A stretch of 64,000 bases of DNA from Oncomelania hupensis. Its lineage: Eukaryota > Mollusca > Gastropoda > Littorinimorpha > Pomatiopsidae. Below, piece after piece: positions 57,340-64,000 of the stretch. Position 1 is the first letter of the stretch, and every line of letters starts with the position of its first letter. The notes under the pieces are model-generated. The model saw only the letters and a program-made list of their open reading frames with translations. It made no database searches and was not told the DNA's origin. The DNA lies in assembly GCA_036898135.1 (NCBI GenBank), contig CM072512.1:41236118-41300117 (forward strand), written 5' to 3'. The position numbers and the translations under genes were made by a program.

Positions 57340-57506
57340 AACCCTGTCACTAGTGTCCATAGCTACCTGGCACAGCATTGCAGCTCAGGTAGAGCAACTT
57401 ACTTAGTTTGTAAATAGGACCCTAGGATAGTGCAGTGTAAAACTAGGCTCTGTAGTAGAAAAAGGTCGAATCCAGTAGTCATCGCCTTTTTTCAGTTGAG
57501 GGAGCC
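57340..57506 (+). other. 3' untranslated region and polypurine tract of element D
   Basis: Ends CAGTTGAGGGAGCC directly before the LTR. The block is nearly the same in element B. Confidence 0.65.
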
Positions 57507-59008
57507 TGTCACGAACTGGCTAGTTTTAACTCTGCCTATTACTATTCAGCCTTGTGTAGTTATTGTAACTTTAGAAGTTAGACTATTACACAGCAGCAAT
57601 TAAATTACACAGCAGACCACACACGGCGAGCGAGCCACCCACATCGCAGTGAGTCAGCACTTGAGCTTTGAATCGGACCGTTTTAACCAATCAGCAGCAG
57701 GCTAAGTGGGTAGAGCAGTTTTGACTGTGTCAAAACCTAGCACAGCTTGGTCAGTCGTGTGTGAGACGAGGAAGAAGTAACATCTAAATAGCTAGCAGAG
57801 AAATCTCTTCACTCATAGACCAGGAAGCAGGACTTTAGAATCTCCGAATTCTATTAAGTCACAACGGGCCTGAACTTGTCAAACAGGTAAATGAACACCC
57901 TTCTGTTTCATCGTGATATATTTGTATTATTGTTGAAATTATGTTTGTGGAATTTGCTATGCATAAATGTGAATTGTTAATCCGAATTTGCGTGAACACG
58001 TGGAACAGCCGAACATGTGGCGAAACACGACCGGTTGCGCCGCCATGTTGTATACCGTACGGAACCACTGTTGTTGAACTTATATGTATGTTTGCAGACC
58101 AGTGGCTGTACCACTGAATGTTTATAATATTATTAATTCTGTATGTGTATAGTTAGACACGATTGATATTTATGTATGTATAGGAATTTAGAGTGAGATT
58201 CCAGTGGACCCCGGAAGTAGCAGAATGTTCGTCGCTTATGTATAGAGATGTGGAGCTATCACTGAGGGCTACTTTGGCTTTCAGTGAGACGCTCTGCACA
58301 AACCGATTATTCAGGGTTGTGCAGAATTTCGTCTCTTATATTACAGACGAGCAGGCGAGCTATCCTGTGCACCCCACTCCACAGAAACGACTAGTTGGTT
58401 GAGGAGACTCTACCGCACAAGACGGAAAGAGCTACCCGAAGAAACACCCTGTCAGACCCCACAGCGTGGCAAGGGAACCCAACTACACAACGACAAAGGT
58501 GTACCAGAAGCTACCTCACAGAAGGACTTCGACCGCACCATCAGAAAGTTAAGTGTAATCTCCGAAGGTGCACTTAAACTGATCATAGCAGGACCACAGT
58601 AGTCCAACTCTTCAGAAACTGTAAAACGGACCACAGTAGTCCAAATCTACATGAAATATTATAGCAAAGTGCCCGAGGAAGAAAAAACAGCTGCCTATAC
58701 TAGACTATCAGCGATCGAACTATTAGCAGTGACTGAGACTTTTTAAGTTAGATTAGTACTTAGAGAACCTTGTATAGAGTAGAAGAAATAAATGTGTGAT
58801 TTTAACTGTTATCAAGTGGCTGGACTACATATGATTCATAGCCGTGTGAAAGCTAGTGTGACAGTAATCTCTTACCATTTTTCTATCTATTTCTGTACCC
58901 CAACCTTAACACAGAACGAGCTAAACAAATAAATTTATTAAAGTAATTCATAGGGTGACTTACTAGCAGTTCCCACCGAATAAACGTGAGGGTCCATAAT
59001 TCCATTGT
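57507..59008 (+). repeat. 3' LTR of element D, truncated by LINE insertion
   Basis: Matches the 5' LTR from TGTCACGAACTGG up to ATAATTCCATTGT, then switches to the LINE tail. The last 30 or so bases of the LTR (CAGAGCCCATAAACCCC...) are missing here and should lie beyond the right edge of the window. Confidence 0.93.
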
Positions 59009-59192
59009 TGTTGTTGTTGTTGATTTTTATTGTCTTAATTCATCAAGATGATAAGACAAAAATAAAAAAAATAAAAAAAATAAATAAATAAAAAAATAAT
59101 AATAATAAATAAAAAAAATTTAAAAAAAAATTATAATAATAATAATAATTTTAAAAAAAATTAAATAAATAAATAAATAAATTAATTAATTA

Positions 59193-59272
<80 letters not shown>

Positions 59273-59422
59273 TAAAAATAATAATAATAATAATTTTAAA
59301 AAAAAAATAAATTAAATTAAATTAAATTAAACAATTATATTAATCTTGCAACAGGTGAATCAAAGAGTATTTTCGCTAAGATAATACACAAGGGATAATT
59401 AAGTTCTTTTAAGGATGTTTTG
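59009..59422 (-). other. 3' UTR of the LINE with AAT/AAAT simple repeats
   Basis: 59015-59340 is almost entirely A/T, with AAT, AAAT and TTAA runs including about 25 AAT units (59197-59268). The TCATCAAGATGATAA palindrome at 59040 is shared with the relative at 26808. Confidence 0.8.
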
Positions 59423-62400
59423 TCATTCATCTCCAGCGGCAAAATAGGGGCAATAGTAGAGCATGCAAACAATATGTGTTCTAAAGACAAAGGTCTCACA
59501 GGCACATAAAACATTTTTACAATATTTCGGTCTTATTGCATTTAACCATATTCGATTTGCCATTGAGGAAATAGCTCTTGAGACTTTACTCTGCTCTTCA
59601 AAATGTGTGTCAAATATAATTGTTCGAAGTAAAAATTGTTCAATATGATGTTGTATTTCTCTAGGGGATTTCTTCAATGCAATAACCTTGGAGTTCAAAT
59701 TTGAGGCACCCTGTTTTGCCCCCCTATCTGCCCAGTCATTATAGAGAAACCCACTATGTGACGGTATCCAACAGAAACTTACATCTGTTCCGTTAACAAT
59801 TAAATTGTTGATTTTATGCTTTATTTCAATAACAATTTTTTTTCTTTCCTTAGACTTGTTTGATTGCAATGCCTCCAGGATGGTCATTGAATCTACACAC
59901 ACAACAATTTGTAAAATATTTGTAGACAGACTTTCAATTTTGCTTAGAGCCATTAAAACTGCTATTAATTCTGCAGTGAAAATCGAAATCCCCTTACCTA
60001 AATAAAAAGATTCTTTTACATTGAATTCTGGTATAACATATGCCGCTCCTGCATCGGATGATTCTAGCACAGAACCATCTGTATAAATTTTTAAATGTTG
60101 ATAATATTTGCTTTCCAGGTGTATTCGAGCCTTTGTAGCCAGTATGTCTGCATTATTAGATTTATTTTCTGTACAATAATGAATATCAAAAAAGGCTGTT
60201 TTAAGTTCCCATGGTGGGAATGGAGACGTATAGGAAATTGGATCTAGAGCTACGAGGTCTTCTTGAACAGTTTGTATAAGGTCTTTTGTATATGTTGCAA
60301 TTGTTTCAAAAGAAGAAACCTTTTTTGCATGTTTAGGGAAGTCTGTGTCAGATCTTAACAATATCTCTTCTTTATTATAATTCTGGACTGCTTTTGCTCT
60401 CACAATGTACTTTGCGCAAGCCAATTTTCTCCAATCAAGTAAATGCATTATCCCTGCTAACGTATAGACTTTTTCAGTACGTGTATGGACTGATAATCCT
60501 AGAGCTAATTTTAAAGCTTTGCTATCTAGGCTTTGTAACTTTTTTAAATACGATTTTGGAGCCGAAAAGTAAACCTCATGCCCATACGTTAACTTAGATC
60601 TCATCAGAGAACAAGCTAGATGTATTAATGTTTTTGAATCCTGTCCCCAAGGTTTCGTACTGATTATTTTTAGAAGATTATAAATTTTAAGTGCTTTTTG
60701 AGTGAGATAATCAATGTGCCTTTTCCAATTCAATTTAGTTGTAAGATAAACTCCAAGAAATTTTACTACTTTCACATACTTAAGTTCAGTGTTGTCAATC
60801 ACGATTTTAGGAAGCAATCTAGGCTCTTGTCCATTACTAAACAATATTAAATTAGTTTTTTCTTTTGAAAGCTCTAACCCATTTTTAATCATAAAAGAAC
60901 TTATTATATTTATTTCCCGTTGGTAACAATTTGTCACGTGTTTAATGTCAAAAAGGGACGTTTTTCGTTTTAGATTTACATTCATCCATAGTGCTATATC
61001 ATCAGCATATTGAGCAAGAGAAACATTTTTACCTATCACTTTAGGTAGATCATGAATTAATATATTGAACAATACAGGTGAGATGATTGCCCCCTGAGGA
61101 ATTCCTATATCTGTGTTTTGACTAGACGAATAGGAATTACCTACTTTAACCTTTATCTTCCTATTAGATAGAAGACTTTTAATGTAAGAGTACATGTTAC
61201 CTGAAATTCCTATACTTTTTAACTTGTACAATAAACGAGTGTGCCACACTCTGTCGTACGCTTTATTGATGTCAAAAAACGTAGCTAATACCCCTTTTCG
61301 TCTGGCAAATTGTTTCTTTATATTCGTTGTAAGTTTCACAAGATGATCTGTAGTTGATCTTCCCTTTTGAAAACCAGCTTGGTTAATTGGAATTACACTT
61401 GTCTTATTACAAAAATGCAATAATCTTTCCAGTACTATCTTTTCCATAACTTTACATGTGTGAGAGGTTAAAGCAATAGGCCTATAACTAGAAACGACAG
61501 CACGAGGCTTACCTGATTTTAGAATAGGTATTATTAGAGAGGAATTCCAGGAGTCGGGTAAATTTCCTGATATCCAAGCCTTTTGTATTATAATATGTAG
61601 TACATTCAACCATTGTTCAGGCAGATGTGAAAGCATTTTATACGAAATACCATCTAAACCAACCGCTGAATTTTTTCGACTAAGTTCCAAAATGGCATTT
61701 TGTAATTCTTTTAAGGTAATTTTAGAATTAAAGTACATATTGTTATCAGGCGGTGGCGGCTCATACTTTGTACTCTTTTCTTCTCGTTCTCTTTCTTCTT
61801 TAATGTTAGAAGGTAGACTTGATGAATGACTTATCGTAACAAAATGTTTCACAAATGCTTCTGATTTTTCTTGGGGTGTGGGAAAATTATTGCTATCTAT
61901 TTTCAAAGGACATTGGGGAAGTCTATACCCATTTTGCATTTCAGAGAGTTTTTTCCATACTTTTGATGCATCCTTACAACTATTTATTTCAGAATTGCAG
62001 TAATTTGACCAGAAAGCTTGTTTCTCTGAGGCAATTACTTTGTTGCAATTAATTTTAGCTCTTTTCATCTCTGTAAAGGATTGTGATGTTCGAATTTTTA
62101 ACCACGTTTTATAAGCCTCCTTTTTTTCATCTACTGCTTTTTTGCAAATATCATTCCACCATATATTACCAGCTCGGACCTTATTTTTGTATGCACGTTT
62201 TTTGGGTATAGATTTTGAAGCTGCATTATGAATATGTTTTATAAATGTGTTATATGCAACATTTATATCATCATCATTAACAAAGTTTGTGTCATATGAT
62301 AATAAAACGTTTTGAAAATCTTGCCAATTTGCGCGGCTATAAATATATTTTGGCACTGGATCCTCTGCAAGATCAATTTCAACACTGCTGTCACATAATA

Positions 62401-63061
62401 TTATCAATGGCAAATGATCACTGCCTAATGAGTCAGATTCCACTTCCCACATACAGTCCAAATAAAGGTCTGGTGTGGTAAAAGTTAAGTCTATAGCGGA
62501 AGGCCGATGTGTTGATACATCCGGAATCCGAGTGATACGACCGTCATTTAAAATCAACAAATTAGAATCGATGACGTTGTCACAAAAAATATTATTTGTA
62601 CATGAATTGCAACCTTTATCCCATAAAGGAGAATGTGTGTTAAAGTCACCACACACAAACCATGACTCAGATGAGTCAAAACTTTTCAGCCAGTCAGTGT
62701 TTGTGTTGTTTGTGCCTTTTGGAAAATAAACACTTAAAATGTTAACACATTTATCTTTGTTAAGTTTCACTTTGATTGCTGCCGAATGAACATCCTGATG
62801 TTGAATAAAGGACGTTGATTGAATGTTATACTCCAAATCATGACGGATATACACCGCAGCTTGAACGTTATTAGTGTCAGTGTTTATAACAGGTGGGTAG
62901 TAAAAACCCTTTAGTTTAGGCAATTTTCTGTTGCTAACATTCAAAGACTGTAAAGCCAAGGCGTGATAATCTTTCTCAGACAGGTGCTGTTGCAAATATT
63001 GTAAGTTAGTAGATACAGAACGACAATTCCATTGAAAAACAGTAAACTTTTCGTATCTCAT
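59423..63061 (-). CDS. LINE ORF2: APE endonuclease, reverse transcriptase, RNase H (intact, 1212 aa)
   Basis: ATG at 63061. The endonuclease (about 1-225) has FQWNCRSV (N12), CGDFNTHSPLW (D139, N141), PSAIDLTF (D191) and GSDHLPLI (D215, H216), but the usual catalytic Glu after LQ is Ser39 (ALALQSLN). RT (about 460-800) has LIIPILKSGKPRAVVSSYRP, TFFDINKAYDRVWH (motif A), GIPQGAIISPVLFN (motif B), QYADDIALWM (motif C, 685-688) and VKFLGVYL. RNase H (about 990-1120) has IYTDGS (D995), TAELIAVLMAL (E1031), VVCVDS (D1057) and DWADRGAKQG (D1112). The C-terminus carries a CxC...H cluster (KYCKNVLCACE). The enzyme would nick target DNA and reverse-transcribe its RNA there. No stop or frameshift is present. 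Confidence 0.95.
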   Translation of the reverse strand: MRYEKFTVFQWNCRSVSTNLQYLQQHLSEKDYHALALQSLNVSNRKLPKLKGFYYPPVINTDTNNVQAAVYIRHDLEYNIQSTSFIQHQDVHSAAIKVKLNKDKCVNILSVYFPKGTNNTNTDWLKSFDSSESWFVCGDFNTHSPLWDKGCNSCTNNIFCDNVIDSNLLILNDGRITRIPDVSTHRPSAIDLTFTTPDLYLDCMWEVESDSLGSDHLPLIILCDSSVEIDLAEDPVPKYIYSRANWQDFQNVLLSYDTNFVNDDDINVAYNTFIKHIHNAASKSIPKKRAYKNKVRAGNIWWNDICKKAVDEKKEAYKTWLKIRTSQSFTEMKRAKINCNKVIASEKQAFWSNYCNSEINSCKDASKVWKKLSEMQNGYRLPQCPLKIDSNNFPTPQEKSEAFVKHFVTISHSSSLPSNIKEEREREEKSTKYEPPPPDNNMYFNSKITLKELQNAILELSRKNSAVGLDGISYKMLSHLPEQWLNVLHIIIQKAWISGNLPDSWNSSLIIPILKSGKPRAVVSSYRPIALTSHTCKVMEKIVLERLLHFCNKTSVIPINQAGFQKGRSTTDHLVKLTTNIKKQFARRKGVLATFFDINKAYDRVWHTRLLYKLKSIGISGNMYSYIKSLLSNRKIKVKVGNSYSSSQNTDIGIPQGAIISPVLFNILIHDLPKVIGKNVSLAQYADDIALWMNVNLKRKTSLFDIKHVTNCYQREINIISSFMIKNGLELSKEKTNLILFSNGQEPRLLPKIVIDNTELKYVKVVKFLGVYLTTKLNWKRHIDYLTQKALKIYNLLKIISTKPWGQDSKTLIHLACSLMRSKLTYGHEVYFSAPKSYLKKLQSLDSKALKLALGLSVHTRTEKVYTLAGIMHLLDWRKLACAKYIVRAKAVQNYNKEEILLRSDTDFPKHAKKVSSFETIATYTKDLIQTVQEDLVALDPISYTSPFPPWELKTAFFDIHYCTENKSNNADILATKARIHLESKYYQHLKIYTDGSVLESSDAGAAYVIPEFNVKESFYLGKGISIFTAELIAVLMALSKIESLSTNILQIVVCVDSMTILEALQSNKSKERKKIVIEIKHKINNLIVNGTDVSFCWIPSHSGFLYNDWADRGAKQGASNLNSKVIALKKSPREIQHHIEQFLLRTIIFDTHFEEQSKVSRAISSMANRIWLNAIRPKYCKNVLCACETFVFRTHIVCMLYYCPYFAAGDE

Positions 63062-63184
63062 TAACAGATTGAGAAAAACTAAAGATTATGAAACCGAAAC
63101 ATCAAATAAAGAGTAATATATTTTCAGCTCTTTATATAGGAACTACTATGTTATGACTGATCACAACTAATCGTCCTGATGACC

Positions 63185-64000
63185 TCAGCGCTGCCAGGCA
63201 GGGAATGGAAAATGGCTGTGTGGAAAAAAGTTACCTCTCCAATCAAAAAAACCAGGAAAGGGATCTGCAGACCGGTTGAAGCGCCGGGCAGAATTCCGCG
63301 GTTTCTTCCACAACAGTCGCTCAACTTGGCGGCCAATGTTCCCCGCTAGAGTACTGGAGCCTCTCCTCGTAGGATGGACACCATCGCGCATGGCAAAGAA
63401 GGGCACGTTGTCGTTGTTGACGAATGAGATATTCTTGTGGTCTGCCAGCTGGGTCATCAACATCGCGTTGAACAACTCTTTCTTACTGTTAAGGTTGAAG
63501 TTCAGCACCGGGGCGACCTTGCTCACGACGATCTTGGATGTCGGGCTGCTGGAAATGATCGTCTTGATGGCCTCGACAAACTGATGACTCGCTGATTTGG
63601 CATCTTGTTTCTTCAAGTTATTGATGCCGCAATGAACGATGATCACGTCAGGTGGTGGATGATCTTTGACAGACGTGAAGGCAGGAACCAGGTCACTGAT
63701 GAGAGGCGCAAACACCTTCTTGGCCTCAAAACCATAGGATTGACCCAGTCTCTTCTCCTTCACGCCTGCCAGCACCGAATCGTGGAAAATAACAGCATTT
63801 CCGGATTCCTTACTGATGACGTCATCGGCAGAAAATGCGCCGCTTGGTGACGAAACCGGCGCTTTGACGTCATCTCTTTTCGATTTCGCTGACTTTTGAT
63901 CTAATTGATCCTTTTTGGAAAGCTGAGACGTGGAGTTGATGGTCGGACCGTTCCTCGATAGTTGTTTTGCGCATGATTTGGATGGGGAGGATGCAGCAAC
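63185..64000 (-). CDS. LINE ORF1 with SGNH/GDSL-esterase-like domain (partial, 5' end off window)
   Basis: Open from the right edge to TGA at 63185-63187, 271 codons visible and no ATG required inside the window. The first 65 or so residues are Ser/Lys-rich and low in structure. The domain then begins NAVIFHDSVLAGVKEKRLG (block I, HDS in place of the usual GDS) and continues with VIIVHCGINNLKK (block III, GxN) and FAMRDGVHPTRRG (block V, Asp and His). It ends in an Arg/Phe/Pro-rich tail. SGNH-type ORF1 proteins are known from CR1/L2-type LINEs. Its assignment as ORF1 of this LINE rests on strand, spacing (123 bp) and order. Confidence 0.82.
   Translation of the reverse strand, partial: VAASSPSKSCAKQLSRNGPTINSTSQLSKKDQLDQKSAKSKRDDVKAPVSSPSGAFSADDVISKESGNAVIFHDSVLAGVKEKRLGQSYGFEAKKVFAPLISDLVPAFTSVKDHPPPDVIIVHCGINNLKKQDAKSASHQFVEAIKTIISSSPTSKIVVSKVAPVLNFNLNSKKELFNAMLMTQLADHKNISFVNNDNVPFFAMRDGVHPTRRGSSTLAGNIGRQVERLLWKKPRNSARRFNRSADPFPGFFDWRGNFFPHSHFPFPAWQR

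Larger units (their letters stand above)
50783..59008 (+). mobile_element. Element D: Gmr1-like LTR retrotransposon with intact gag-pol
   Basis: 5' LTR 50783-52516 (with a SINE inserted), PBS at 52524, gag-pol 52885-57339, polypurine tract, and a 3' LTR from 57507 that is interrupted at about 59008 by a LINE. Excluding the SINE, the two LTRs look identical apart from about one substitution (GTGGGTG against GTGTGTG near 51240 and 57760). It is the best candidate for an autonomous LTR element in the window. Confidence 0.95.
59006..64000 (-). mobile_element. I-superfamily-like LINE with SGNH-domain ORF1 (5' end off window)
   Basis: Minus-strand non-LTR retrotransposon. The tail (CAA)n is at 59006-59021, followed by an AT-rich 3' UTR, ORF2 (59423-63061), a 123 bp gap, and ORF1 (63185 to the edge). 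Endonuclease, RT and RNase H in ORF2 indicate the I group (I, Nimb, Ingi, Loa). The exact clade cannot be set without a tree. It is inserted in the 3' LTR of element D. A diverged 3' fragment of a relative lies at 26808-27175. Confidence 0.92.

Noticed and set aside
57340..57506. Envelope gene in element D (possible errantivirus-like element)
   Set aside because: Only 167 bp lie between the pol stop and the 3' LTR, and no alternative ORF with a signal or fusion-like segment exists.
63151..63850. Host SGNH/GDSL esterase gene
   Set aside because: Strand, spacing and order fit ORF1 of the adjacent LINE, and esterase-type ORF1 proteins are known in LINEs. A host gene is not excluded but is less likely.

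Overview
The window looks like a repeat-dense stretch of a metazoan nuclear genome, most likely a marine invertebrate and plausibly a mollusc. That assignment is inference from the transposon types, the long triplet microsatellites and the absence of any host gene. I found no host protein gene, no rRNA gene and no tRNA gene with a convincing full cloverleaf. Every coding region I can support belongs to a mobile element.

Layout. 1-4315: left-truncated Ty3/gypsy-type LTR retrotransposon on the minus strand (element A) with a 1.6 kb LTR. 4.3-9.5 kb: microsatellites, a CR1/L2-like LINE tail and a tRNA-headed SINE with target-site duplications (TSDs). 9519-11093: hAT transposon remnant. 11.6-16.6 kb: dispersed repeat, a 54 bp fold-back and a long minisatellite. 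17.7-28.1 kb: GAT/CA/GA/TC arrays, a mariner-type MITE, a 51 bp minisatellite, a second SINE with TSDs and several 5'-truncated LINE copies. 28802-36940: complete but frameshifted LTR element on the minus strand (element B, TSD GAAGC). 37.5-39.2 kb: chimeric tRNA/5S-like SINE and the longest copy of the (GGATA)n-tailed LINE. 39.7-42.9 kb: very large GAA/GAT/GTA/CAT arrays. 43255-48844: LTR element on the minus strand (element C, TSD AAGGC) with apparently identical LTRs. 50783-59008: LTR element on the plus strand (element D) with one intact gag-pol ORF of 1484 codons. 59006-64000: LINE on the minus strand inserted into D's 3' LTR, with an intact endonuclease-RT-RNase H ORF2 and an SGNH-hydrolase-like ORF1 running off the right edge.

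Main biology. In elements A-D integrase follows protease directly. In B and D reverse transcriptase and RNase H come after integrase, and element C keeps only RT remnants there. This is the copia-like pol order known from Gmr1-like Ty3/gypsy elements. Element C is the most unusual. It has lost the RT core and RNase H, carries an in-frame UGA followed by CUAG (the known efficient readthrough context) inside gag, and has a dense cluster of heat-shock-element-type GAA/TTC pentamers just upstream of gag. Nesting gives a relative history: D inserted beside a (TTA)n array, then a SINE entered its 5' LTR and a LINE entered its 3' LTR.
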